Below, one piece after another: positions 25,311 through 35,305 of a stretch of 64,000 nt of DNA. The position numbers and the translations under genes are program-made. The stretch is from Cerrena zonata (Eukaryota; Basidiomycota; Agaricomycetes; Polyporales; Cerrenaceae), in the NCBI GenBank assembly GCA_038087015.1, contig JASBNA010000001.1, positions 744,001 through 808,000 on the forward strand, in the 5' to 3' direction. Positions within the stretch are counted from its first letter, which is position 1, and the number at the start of each line of letters is the position of its first letter. The notes below the pieces were generated by a model, which was given only the letters and a program-made list of their open reading frames with translations, was not told the origin of the DNA and did no database searches.

Positions 25311-25762
25311 CGATCTTTGCTCCCATGTGTTTATCATTGTATCATATTCTCCTGTTTCCTTGTGCAGTGTTTTTCTACTAGTACTATTACATCCGATGTT
25401 TTGCATTTTGAGATGCCAGTCGTGTGTGATCCTTTTCTAGTCATGTCGTATGTCTGCTGAATGACAAGCCTTTTCGAAATCGCTCTATACATAATTGGTG
25501 TACGACTTTCGACGTCTAGGCACCGGCGTCGAAATTATGGACATCCACCCCTTCCAAGCAAGGGCGGTACAATTTACGAGCACACCAAAAATGTCTAGAC
25601 ACATATGTAAATTTCCTGTCTGGAAATACATGTCGCAAGGTACGAGAGAGGTGATGTCCTGTGTTTGAAGCATTATACGCGAAGGCACATAAGTGAGAAC
25701 AAAACCATTATGGCCGGAACGCCAACCCTGAAAAAAATACGAGATTCATGTGAGCGCATTTT

Positions 25763-25787
25763 GGGGGGGGGGGGGGGGGTGGGGGGG
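25763..25787. repeat. Poly-G tract (G17 T G7)
   Basis: A run of 17 G, one T, then 7 G, unlike anything else in the window. It may be a real homopolymer, a G-quadruplex former, or a tract of uncertain length in the assembly. Confidence 0.8.
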
Positions 25788-26410
25788 TGAAGCTGAGCTT
25801 AGAGCACCACGACAGAGTTCAGAGCAAGACTCTTATTACAAAAGGGATGGCTCCTCGAGTCCGTATCATTTTATAAAATGGTATTTCGAAGTGTGCTTCG
25901 ATGTGATGCATTGATGTGAGTAGACTCACCAGAAATTATAATTATAATTACAGGAGGGGGCCTCCAGAACTCGGGGACTAACAATGACCTTCAAACCGCT
26001 GCAGCAGATGACGAACTATGAAGTCTTTTGAGTGGCCGTGTATATTTTGCCTACTGCCACAATAAAAAGCGCCGATGTTCAGCCTAAATTTGAATACGCT
26101 ACCATCACCAGCTGCCTCCGAGTTAGGCTTCAAGCTTGAGCTTGAACGTTGAGGCCCTCAACATAAGTACTTGGATCAAGCTTAGACTAAGTTACTAGGT
26201 GTACTTATCTCACTCTACTAATACATTTGTCGTGATGCCTATCACACTATGGACTAGGTATTCAAATATATACGGAGCTGTTCTCAGTTTCTACGCCGGT
26301 CTGCCCTTGTGACCATACAATACAGCTTCCTTCTCACTCCGTATCGTTTCTTCCGGCGCGGACATTGACAGGATGACCTATCGCTTGGCCATAATTGATC
26401 ACAATGCAAA

Positions 26411-26418
26411 TATATAAA
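26411..26418 (+). promoter_or_regulatory. TATA box upstream of MFS permease
   Basis: TATATAAA about 105 bp before the chosen start codon at 26524, a usual spacing. TATA-containing promoters are typical of regulated genes such as nutrient permeases. Motif seen; function inferred. Confidence 0.5.
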
Positions 26419-26523
26419 TACTAGAGCTCTTTCGAACTTTGCTATCAGCTTGTCTGCTTACTGTACGGCTTGTCTGGGACTCGGACGACCGACAAATCGT
26501 CTCTGAAGTGTTTACTTGGCGAT

Positions 26524-28391
26524 ATGTCGACTTCGTTGGAATCAGGCTCTATCAAGGATATACCGGAAAAGAGAGAGGATGACCCTGATGCTGAATTTGG
26601 AGGAACCCAGGCCAGACGAAAATTGGAGAAGCGGTTACTCTTGAAGTTGGACTTACGCATGTCGATTTTGGTCTTCATTTATATCTTGAACTACGTGAGT
26701 CTTCAGAATTAAGAGTACTCTGATGGCTGACATCCCTCCTAGATTGATCGTAACAACGCTGGGTACGTATAAAACCCATTACTTACTCTTGGAAATGTAT
26801 CATAATATATCTTGATTATCACAGAGCTGCACGATTGCGTGGGTTCGAGGCAGATTTGAACTTGAAGGATGAGGAGTTTGCTACTCTGCTCTCTATCCTT
26901 TATGTAGGATATATCCTGATGCAAATCCCTTCGTGAGTTGTATATTCCCCTTCTCTCAAGATCACAGTATGACCTGACCCGTTTTTTAACTCGTAGAAAT
27001 ATGTTCCTTAATTGGATAGGAAGGCCGTCACTCTATCTTCCCGTATGCATGATGGTTTGGGGTATGATATCCGTACTGACTGGGATTACGCATAAGTAAG
27101 ACCTCTCTATTTTTGTCAATCGTTACCTCAACATCCTGTGCTGATATATCCTTGGAGTTTTGTCGGTGCCCTCCTCACCCGATTCTTCCTCGGCTTCATT
27201 GAAGCCGCCTTCTTCCCCGGAGCCTTATTTCTTATCAGCAAATGGTATAAACGCAGCGAACTCGGTGTCCGGACCGCCATTTTGTACTGTGGCAACATTA
27301 TTTCCAACGCTTTCGGTGCACTTATTGCTTCGGGTATCCTCGATGGAATGGAGGGGAAGTTGGGACATGCCGCTTGGAGATGGTTGTTTTACATAGAAGG
27401 TGCACTGACCATCACCATCGCTATGATTGCCATTTTCGTTTTACCCGACTTTCCCTCGACTACAAGAGGAAAATGGTTGACGGATGAAGAACGAAATCTG
27501 GCTATGAGAAGGATGGAGGAAGACGTAGGTGTGGGTGATGAAAGTGAAACGGAGAGCGGAGGTCATGCTGCTGGTTTGATGGCGGCTCTAAAGGATTGGA
27601 AGGTCTGGTGGCTTTCGTTGGCTATGACAAGTCAAGTCGTAGCGTTGAGTTTCAATGCATACTTTCCAACGCTAAGTGCAACCATGGGTTTCAATCCCAC
27701 CGTGTCACTTCTCCTTTGTGCACCACCTTTCGTATTTACGGCTATTCTTGCGTTCATCGTCTCTCGGTAAGTTTGGACTCTGGTTGCCAATGAATCAAGT
27801 TGTGGCCGTTATACTCACCACTGTTCATCATTTCTTTAGTCATTCAGACAAGACTGGCGAGCGATTTTGGCACATCACTATCTCGTTTGCGGTGGGCATT
27901 GTCGGCTTTATCATTGCCATATGTACCATGAATACCGCTGCGAGATACATTTCCTTGTAAGTCTCATTGAAGATCCCCTGGTGCCCAGTATGACCGGACG
28001 TTCATAGGTTCTTGATGGCCCAATCCTACGCCGGATTCGTTGTCATGTACGCATGGGTTAGTAACACCTTTGCTCGCCCACCCTCGAAACGTGCTGTCGC
28101 ACTTGCCCTCATCAACGCTTTCTCTCAACTGGGAAATATTGCAGGCTCGTAAGTGACCCTACACTGTGCACGATGACCTGACAATCATACGTGCATACCT
28201 CTAGATACGTCTGGCCGAAGATGTGGGACCCTACGTATCGTAATTCTTACGCTATTTGTATTTCGACCGCCGGATGTGGGATCGTAATGTGTTACATTCT
28301 CAAGTTACATCTTGAAACTGTAAATAAGAGGTTGGATAGAGAGGAAGAGGAAAGGGGCGTAAAGGTGAAGGGCTATAGGTATCTCACATAA
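26524..28391 (+). CDS. MFS permease, DAL5-like anion:cation symporter family
   Basis: Plasma-membrane transporter of the allantoate/vitamin/organic-anion (ACS) group; substrate unknown. The N terminus is hydrophilic and acidic, then KLDLRMSILVFIYILNYIDR, YIDRNNAGAARLRG, LSILYVGYILMQIPSNMFLN and FLGFIEAAFFPGALFLISKW follow, the DAL5-type signature around TM2-TM4. The second half has GFNPTVSLLLCAPPFVFTA, SFAVGIVGFIIAIC, SYAGFVVMYAWVSN, AVALALINAFSQLGNIAGSY and YAICISTAGCGIV. Twelve membrane segments are expected. Introns are short and in frame. An upstream in-frame ATG (26470) would add 18 residues; I chose 26524 because the first protein-like text begins there. A TATA box precedes it. Confidence 0.88.
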
Positions 28392-28641
28392 CGATGCGGC
28401 TTTGATGATGAACGAAGTGTACGAATAGACGAACCCATGTATACTAATCGTCTACAACAGAGATTATGCTTGTTTCGATGCGATGTAAACATGTAGAAAG
28501 ATGATTGGAAATACACGGATCTAAATATGGATGCAGTATGCCAGCTACATAGATAATACAGGAAGGTCGAAAACTGTGGATAACGGGAGTTGCCTGAAAG
28601 AGTTGAGAAAAATGGAATTGTTGATGTGGAGGAAAGATAGA

Positions 28642-30113
28642 TTATAAACGAGACATTGTCTCATCCCAGTGCTCTGTGAGACCTTCGAGCTCGTCAGAGG
28701 GAAAGGCAGAGCTTCCTGTCATAGTAGGTTGGGACTGAGGGCGGAATATAAGCCTATAGATGATGGCACGTAACAAAATGAGACAATCACCTGGTTTATA
28801 GCAGAGCCGTCATTCTCAGATGAGAGTTCGTTGAAAATGAAGTTGAGGTTTGGGAAGGGACTGGGATTGAAGTTTGTAGCGTACGTAGGGATGGGTGTAA
28901 AGATGATGTTAGGAAACGCCTTGGGGATAGTATTGAGTGTGAGCTCGAGCCCAAGACCCACTGAGTTTGTGAGCATCTCCTGGTAGGAGTTATATAGGAG
29001 GGTATCGGACTCATTATTTATAGAAAGCATTGAGGGAGGATAGCAAGGTAGATACGGGGTTGAAAAGCTCGATGAAGGAGCCGAGGAGTTACACGATAAC
29101 AGAGTCGGGACTGGAGAGCACGCAGGCGTTGTACCGCGAGGAAAGTAGGTGGTGGGTGTGAATCCGCCAAGGCCATATTCAACTTGTGAAGGTAAAGTTG
29201 GTATTTTGATTGGTGGTCGTTCAGCGTTATCGAACATATGAGCGGGTGTGGATGTTCTAAAATTCCCCAACATCAGACTCTGGAACGCGATAGAAGGATC
29301 GGGTGAGCTGGTAGTGAATTGTGAAGGGTGGTGCTTGGATTGAGTTGGAGACGGAGCGCGGGGACGAGGCGGGGGTGAAAAAGCGTCGCGTTTGGGATTA
29401 TACGTCACGCTTGCAGTAGGGAAGGTAATCGCACGATTGTAGTAAGGTTGGAGGGAAGAGGACGGGGTCGTTGTAAGATATGTCATTGAAGGGACTAACA
29501 TTGGGGGATGTGTCAAGGAAGATTCGGTATCTTGGTCCGTGAGGGATATTGTATTCCTCGATGGTAGATGGGGGTTTCGCTTAACACCAGGACGTCGAGA
29601 CATGGGTTGCATGGAAAGGTACTCCTTCGCTCTTCGCTCTAGAGCTATAGATTCAACTTTCCATTGAGCCTTGACCTCGGCTGGGAGACGTTGCCAAAGT
29701 AGACCAGCAAGTGTGCTGACCGCACTTCCGTTGTGCTCAAAGCCTGACCTGGCCACAGCGGCGTTGCGGAATAACATGAAGTTATTGAGTCTAAGTACTT
29801 TAGACAGTTCTTTTTTGGCGAAACACTCTCGTTCGTACTCGAGAATTTGATCATTAGGTAGACACCAGTGTTGTAGCGACGACAGGGTGACGGGAGTGTC
29901 ATTTGTCTCGGGATACGGATGACCAGGCTTGATCAGACGGGAGTAGATATCCTCGTCCGAATATGTTACGAGCTTTGTAGTAGAACGGGATGGTGATTGA
30001 TGTTCGGTGTCGGTGTTGGTAAGATGATGACCTAAGTAACAGTTGAGTTGGAGATGTGTATGACGGAATGTGGTGTGAGCCTATACTTGATTTGTCAGAT
30101 ACGGTTGAGTCAT
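28642..30113 (-). CDS. HMG-box transcription factor (MATA_HMG type)
   Basis: Nuclear sequence-specific DNA-binding protein; target genes unknown. Start MTQPYLTNQ at 30113, one intron, then HHLTNTDTEHQ and an acidic stretch. The HMG box lies near residues 85-150: LNNFMLFRNAAVARSGF, VSTLAGLLWQRLPAEVKAQW, ALERRAKEYL. The long remainder is Ser/Pro/Thr rich (SPPPRPRAPSPTQSK, PSSSFSTPYLPCYPPS) and probably activating. A final short exon ends ELEGLTEHWDETMSRL at 28642. Basidiomycete HMG factors of this shape often control mating, hyphal growth or fruiting, but nothing here shows which. A TATAAATA sits near 30249 in the upstream flank. Confidence 0.82.
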
Positions 30114-30761
30114 TGTGAATAGTGATATGACTGAGCAAGATGAAAGACAGGCGGGGAAGGAGTGGCGCGAAGCTCGTACAGAGCTTCAGGAATGAAAGAG
30201 GAGGGGGAGAAGGAGGGGGAACCCGTCCTTGATTGGCATGCTACCTTGTATAAATACACATTCCCCGGATTTCTGGAGCTACTCAGCGCATTTCTATCGT
30301 GCACAAAGAAAACTTGCGGAAATCGTCCAGATCGTAGATCAGTAGCCCAGGGACGAAGAACAGAGCCATCAGAGTTCGCCGGTGCCGAGAGCCGTAGGTC
30401 GAAGTCGAGGTTGATGGGACTGTATGTGTTCTTGAGTATCACGCAAGGAGATCTGAGTTAGAAATACGGCTTTAGTCTATCATGTTGCTTTCTAGAAAGC
30501 TGAAAACGTGTATCAGGTCATTCAAATGCGAGATTGAGTACCGGAGCATGAGACGATTGCACATTGAGAACGAGATTGTTATTCGAGCTCGAAGTCCGGG
30601 GGGTTAGACTCGGAACTACGATTTTTATTTTCGCCTGTAAGTGTCTAATCTATGCTGTAATTACCACATGGCAGTTCAGTACGAGCCGGGTTTTCGAACG
30701 AGTATGAAGCACTTACTCAAATAATACTACATACATGCTATCTATCCAAAGATGCATATTT
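30114..30761. other. Intergenic upstream of HMG gene, downstream of Sua5
   Basis: 648 bp. Overlapping open frames of about 100 codons exist on both strands (30110-30461) without recognisable motifs. It may be 5' UTR and promoter of the HMG gene. Confidence 0.45.
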
Positions 30762-32024
30762 TCACATACGTAGCCAAACTGAATCCCCAGCAGCCTTACG
30801 AAGACGGTTCATGAACGCAAGCCCTTCACGCTCCTCCCGGACCTCTTCCGCCACAATCAAGTCTACGCCAGCTTGATCCAAAGTAAGCAAGCCGTCGAAC
30901 AAACGCTGCGCTGCAATAGACGGATCCGCTACAGGCCCGAGCGAGTAATGTGTCCATTCAATCCCTTCTACAGCAGATAGCTGAGCAGCGAGTCCAGAAT
31001 CTGATGTAGCCAGAATTCCAATTTTGAGACTCCCTCCATTGGACGTTTGGCGGTGCTTCACATCGTCTAGGAATGATTGTACTGTGGTTGGCTCAGTGCC
31101 ATGGGGCGGCGGAGATACCGTACACGCCAGGATTACTGGGACAGTTGGTGAATAGTGTTTGTATTTCATACCAGGTGTTGTCGGCGTTTGTTCCATTGCT
31201 TCATCTTTATAGTCCCGTTTGTGAACGAGAACTCGTGGAATAGGGCCATTTTCGCCAAGCTCTACCCTCAACACCCTTTCCAGATCTTCCACCGTAACAC
31301 CACCGGGCCGCAAGACACGAAGATTGCCATCCTCGTTTAAACCGTCAACAACTGTGCTCTCCAGACCAACGCCACAAGCACCTCCGTCCAAGATAAGTTG
31401 TATTTTGCCATCTAGATCCCTCAAGACGTGCTCTGCACGAGTTGGGCTGGGTTTGCCAGAGGAATTGGCGCTTGGGGCAGCGATAGGTGCATCTGCGATG
31501 GAAATCAGGGCACGCGCAACAGGGTGCGAAGGCATTCGAACTGCGACAGTAGGTTGGTTTGCCGTGATAATAGAGGGAACGAGGGATGGATCGGTTGGAA
31601 ATAAAAGGGTTAGCGCTCCGGGCCAGAAATGTTTCATGAGGATTTCGTATATCGGAGGAATTGTGTATGTCGTGGGGAGAAGACGTCTAAGCATTGTATG
31701 GGAAGAGACGTGCACAATGAGAGGGTTGTCGGGTGGCCTTCCTTTGGTGGAAAATATACGCGACGCAGCAGAAGGGTCAAGAGCTAAAGCTCCTAAGCCG
31801 TATACGGTTTCGGTGGGGAAAGCGACTGGTTGTTTGTTGTGCAAAGTTCGAGATGCCTGTTGTAGCGCATCTTCCGTATCTGAATTAGATACCTTGGGGA
31901 CATCCCCAGAGAATGTAATGGAAGATGTATTGCATCCTAGGACTCTAGTGCGTTGTATAGTTGGAGTGAGGAAGAAATCTAGACGCATTCGACGTAAAAA
32001 GTCAGCCAAGGCCGCTAATGCCAT
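30762..32024 (-). CDS. SUA5: Threonylcarbamoyl-AMP synthase Sua5 (YrdC + Sua5 domains)
   Basis: Makes threonylcarbamoyl-AMP, the first step of t6A37 in ANN-decoding tRNAs, in cytosol and mitochondria. A single exon of 420 residues, the usual length. The YrdC domain (about 55-260) has PVAFPTETVYGLGALALD, IFSTKGRPPDNPLIVHV, LMKHFWPGALTLLF, VAVRMPSHPVARALI, PIAAPSANSSGKPSPT and ESTVVDG. The linker TPGMKYKHYSPTVPVIL marks the start of the C-terminal Sua5 domain. The first 40 residues (LADFLRRMRLDFFL) could be a mitochondrial targeting sequence, and an internal Met at residue 13 could give a cytosolic form. One of two intronless CDSs in the window. Confidence 0.96.
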   Translation of the reverse strand: MALAALADFLRRMRLDFFLTPTIQRTRVLGCNTSSITFSGDVPKVSNSDTEDALQQASRTLHNKQPVAFPTETVYGLGALALDPSAASRIFSTKGRPPDNPLIVHVSSHTMLRRLLPTTYTIPPIYEILMKHFWPGALTLLFPTDPSLVPSIITANQPTVAVRMPSHPVARALISIADAPIAAPSANSSGKPSPTRAEHVLRDLDGKIQLILDGGACGVGLESTVVDGLNEDGNLRVLRPGGVTVEDLERVLRVELGENGPIPRVLVHKRDYKDEAMEQTPTTPGMKYKHYSPTVPVILACTVSPPPHGTEPTTVQSFLDDVKHRQTSNGGSLKIGILATSDSGLAAQLSAVEGIEWTHYSLGPVADPSIAAQRLFDGLLTLDQAGVDLIVAEEVREEREGLAFMNRLRKAAGDSVWLRM

Positions 32025-32536
32025 GTTTTTCTTTTTCTAATAAGGATGTATGATGGATCAGATCTAGCAGAGTGTGAGCAGTTAGGAAGAGCAAAATCTT
32101 TCGCGTCTATGATCGACAATGTCATATACTATATGGTTGTGGCGTCATAAATTGTCCAAAAAGGGCAAGTAAGTACAGCGTTCCTTAGGACCTTAGACGC
32201 TACACTGAGGGATAGTGAAAAGGACTAAATTCGAGGATTGTCGCGAGCTCGGAGGCTCTGGATCGTATTCCATGCCATTTTGATACGTCCAGTAGACGGT
32301 AGCCTTACATACAGTTGATGTTTGACTTACCGGATTGCTTCTTCAGAATTGGGCAATGACGAGGATTCCTTACTCACGGGTCGAAAACAGGCTTACACGC
32401 AGAAGTATATATCAGTCTGACAAAAGAATTACACACAAAAAAGAGAAAAGAAAAGCTACAAGTGATTCAGAAAGCTTATACCGACCATGTAAAGGTTGAT
32501 TGGGATAACAGTCCACAACCGTAACTTAGCAAAAAA
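32025..32536. other. Intergenic between Sua5 and U1-C
   Basis: 512 bp containing the Sua5 upstream region and the U1-C 3' flank. No gene or clear motif seen. Confidence 0.5.
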
Positions 32537-33478
32537 TTACCTGCTTTCCATCATTCGGAGTCGATCAGGATGAACACCTGGTGGAGGTCCAGACTGACCT
32601 GGAGGACCCTGCGGAGGGTACCCGCCAGGAGGACCGTTGAAGCCACCGGGCGGAGGAGGACCTCCAGGGGGGAAATTACCGTTTGGTGGCATTGGCGGGA
32701 GATTGGCTCCTGGAGGACCGCCGGGAGGGAAGGAGGGGCCGCCTATAGATTCGGTATATTAGCAAATAATTAACGGAGAAGGCAGAAGGGAAATTATGAC
32801 ATACCAGGAGGGAAGCCGCCTGGAGGGCCCATACCTGGAGGAGGACCCATTCCCGGGGGACCCATACCTGGAGGACCCATACCTGGAAGTGGGAAAGGAG
32901 GCGCACCTGGAGGACCCATCATTCCAGGGCCGAACGGAGGACGACCTATTGTTGGGCAACGTATCGTTGAGTTTCGTCGATTCGTTGCGTTTGTTTGAAG
33001 GGGACTCACCGAATGGAGGAGGACCTCCGGGGCCACCAAATCCTGGTGGACCACCGAATGGAGGACCGGGAGGTGCAAGATGTTGAGGACCGAAACCGAA
33101 CCCTCCGGGGGGAGGTCCACCGCTTGACTCGTAGGATGCTGTAATTTGGTCGATTATGCTTTGAGCCTTGTCATGACCGAGTGCTAGAAGTAGGAATACA
33201 TGAGTAGCTGTATTAGAGACGAAAGCAATATGCATACTCACAAGCATAATAATCCCTGACGTTGGCAAGATGATTACGACCACTGTTGTGGGCCTTGCGA
33301 ACTAGAAACACAAGCAATTAGCTGATGAACCGAATACAGGTTGCGTTTACTTACCTGAAGCTGAGTCGTGTGTCAAGAAGACATCGCAGTAGTCGCAGTA
33401 GTGTTTCTAAGACAATAAAGGAGAGTAAGGTCAGCAAAACATCCTGGAACATAAGGAAGTAGAAATACATACTGGCAT
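32537..33478 (-). CDS. YHC1: U1 snRNP protein C (U1-C)
   Basis: U1-specific zinc-finger protein that stabilises U1 snRNA pairing with the 5' splice site. The first coding exon is only ATGCCA (6 nt), then KHYCDYCDVFLTHDS, VRKAHNSGRNHLANVRDYYA and the helix SLGHDKAQSIIDQIT. Together these form the C2H2 finger and helix of U1-C. The rest is Pro/Gly/Met rich (PPFGPGMMGPPGAPP), as in animal and fungal U1-C, with a short tandem repeat in the DNA. Six exons, end DRLRMMESR. It diverges from LSM3 with 143 bp between starts. Confidence 0.95.
32827..32886. repeat. 15-bp tandem repeat coding MGPPG units in U1-C
   Basis: About four imperfect copies of a 15-base unit (plus strand CCCATACCTGGAGGA), each encoding M-G-P-P-G on the minus strand. 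The copy number may vary between strains. Confidence 0.7.
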
Positions 33479-33621
33479 GGTGGTGGCTGCTGAAGGGAAA
33501 GAGCAGAGACGCTCCTATCGGCTTGATTTTGGTCGGAGTCAGAAACCTCGGCACAGGCGGGGAGCACGTGTGCGGATATGGAAAGTCGCGTTGGTAGAGT
33601 TTACGCGTGGAGAACTATAAC
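33479..33621. promoter_or_regulatory. Short divergent promoter shared by U1-C and LSM3
   Basis: 143 bp between two divergent starts, both encoding snRNP proteins. No TATA box seen. Shared regulation is an inference from spacing. Confidence 0.55.
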
Positions 33622-34090
33622 ATGGACACTTCGTCGGGCATCCAGGAGCCTTTTGACCTTATTCGACTATCCCTCAGTGAAAAGGTATTTGTGAAGCTTA
33701 GGGGAGACCGTGAGCTCACAGGAGTCCTACATGTAAGCATCGCGATTTTACGATTCGGCTTGATCGGTGTAATGAGTTGGTATTCCTTACAGGCATACGA
33801 TGGACATATGAACTTGATCTTGAGTGACGTCGAGGAGACTATCATGCTTGTTGAGCAGGTCGAAGGTGGCCCAGAAGGACAGACTACGGTCAATGTATGT
33901 ATAACCTTCTCCTAATCTATGACAGATGCTAATTGGCCGGTGCTTTTAGGTTGCGAAACGCAAGATGAACATGCTGTTTGTACGAGGCGATGGTGTTATC
34001 CTCGTGCGTTCCGATTTCCTGTTGGGGATGTCCCTTTTTTCTTACCAATATACTCTTCATTACCAGGTATCTCCGCCGTCAAGAACATGA
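33622..34090 (+). CDS. LSM3: Sm-like protein LSm3
   Basis: Subunit of the Lsm2-8 ring on U6 snRNA and the Lsm1-7 ring in mRNA decay. Four exons. [20 protein letters not shown] and [20 protein letters not shown] form the Sm1 motif; [10 protein letters not shown] and [17 protein letters not shown] form the Sm2 end. Full length is about 97 residues, the normal size. The last exon gives only VSPPSRT and is identified by its conserved IL-VSPP junction. It diverges from U1-C. Confidence 0.95.
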
Positions 34091-34373
34091 TAGGTTACGT
34101 CGCAAGATGATATTTGATACTCTACTTTCAGCGTCCAGCGTGAACCTTGCCAGTATATTTTTCGGCGATGCTTGGACATACCAAAACTTCTTTGATCTCA
34201 GTGTATTAACCCTAGTGCTACAGGAAAACCATTGTAATTATACATTCACTGGAGTAGAAAATCCGATGGGACAATTTTAAGAGATAGGTATCCTAATATG
34301 CATGGTATGGTACCTCTTGTTCTATCTTTCCCGAACAAGAGTGATCCTTGCCACTAGCCCCTCTGGAAGAGTT

Positions 34374-35156
34374 TCATCTTGAAAAGAAACCCCTCCGATT
34401 GGACGCTATGTTCTGAATCGGTATTGAGGGAATTGGCGAACCAACTCGTGAGGCGTAAGCAGATGTAGAAGCTGAAGGTACATTGGAATGATTTTGCATT
34501 GTGTTTAGTTCGTCGTCAGGGTCAGGTGCTATGCCACCTTTCGGCCATGTCCCATCTCGAACCCAACCAGCTTGCAAAATTTGTATCTATCGCGTGTAAA
34601 GTCCAATTAGAGAGGAAAAAGAAAATAGAAATACAACACCTACCAAATAGCGCAAGGACAAGCTTGTTCTTAGACGAGCTCCTGTGATCAACCCCTTCCA
34701 TACTTTGTCTAGACCGTTAAACCATACTTCATCCTCATCCAGCTTCCCATCAAACTTTTGAAGAATGTCTTCGAGTTTTCGCCTATTGGGTGGAGTGATG
34801 CGAGGTCCTCGTTCAATGTGAGGTGAGGGCGTGTGCCACAAAGCCCTCCGAGCTTCAAAATAAGCAGGACCGGGTTCTGGTAAATTTGCAGTCTCCATCA
34901 AGTTCTCGAAATGAGATTTCACTTCTGTCGTTGTTAGGGATGATGGAGATTCTTGCAATGGTAATGGTGGTCGAGGGGTTGGAACCCGAAGAGCATCTGT
35001 TTCAAATGAGTGGCCATAAGGACTTGTTGACATGACTGGAAAGATATGTTTCTGGCCATCACGTTGGGGGGTGACTGCAGGTATTTCTGGGGATGATGGG
35101 ACTGTCACGACGATGCCAGAGGGGACGACAGGTTCATTTGAGGGTGGAAGAGACAT
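34374..35156 (-). CDS. Unrecognised protein, W-rich C-terminal segment
   Basis: Two exons, about 230 residues. The first 75 residues are Pro/Ser rich (EIPAVTPQRDG, RPPLPLQESPSS). Then comes an ordered part: VKSHFENLMETANLPEPGPA, RRALWHTPSP, PPNRRKLEDILQKFDGKLDE, WFNGLDKVWKGLITGARLR and, across the intron, SLRYLIQILQAGWVRDGTWP. The tail is Ser rich. The Trp-rich helical block looks conserved rather than random, but I cannot name the family. It diverges from Grr1 with 149 bp between starts and converges with LSM3. Confidence 0.7.
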
Positions 35157-35305
35157 CGGACACTGTAAGGTTTGTGATGCTGACTAAGCACTCTGTTGCT
35201 CCTTATGCGGGCCATTGCCAGGCGACTCAGGCGACTCGGACTCGGGTGTTACTCTACTAGACTGTCCTACTCACCGTTCTTGTCCTTGTCCTCCTCGTAC
35301 CCCCC

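Larger units (their letters stand above)
25311..26523. other. Intergenic, 3' flank of eIF4A3 and upstream region of MFS permease
   Basis: 1.2 kb with no gene supported. It holds a long G tract (25763-25787, listed), an AT microsatellite near 25934-25950, and a TATA box at 26411 before the permease. Confidence 0.55.

Noticed and set aside
26470..26523. Upstream in-frame ATG for the MFS permease
   Set aside because: Possible, but adds 18 residues without similarity and lies closer to the TATA box than a usual start; kept as an alternative only.
31324..32040. 238-codon open frame antisense to Sua5
   Set aside because: Shadow of the GC-rich Sua5 reading frame; the Sua5 strand carries full family conservation.
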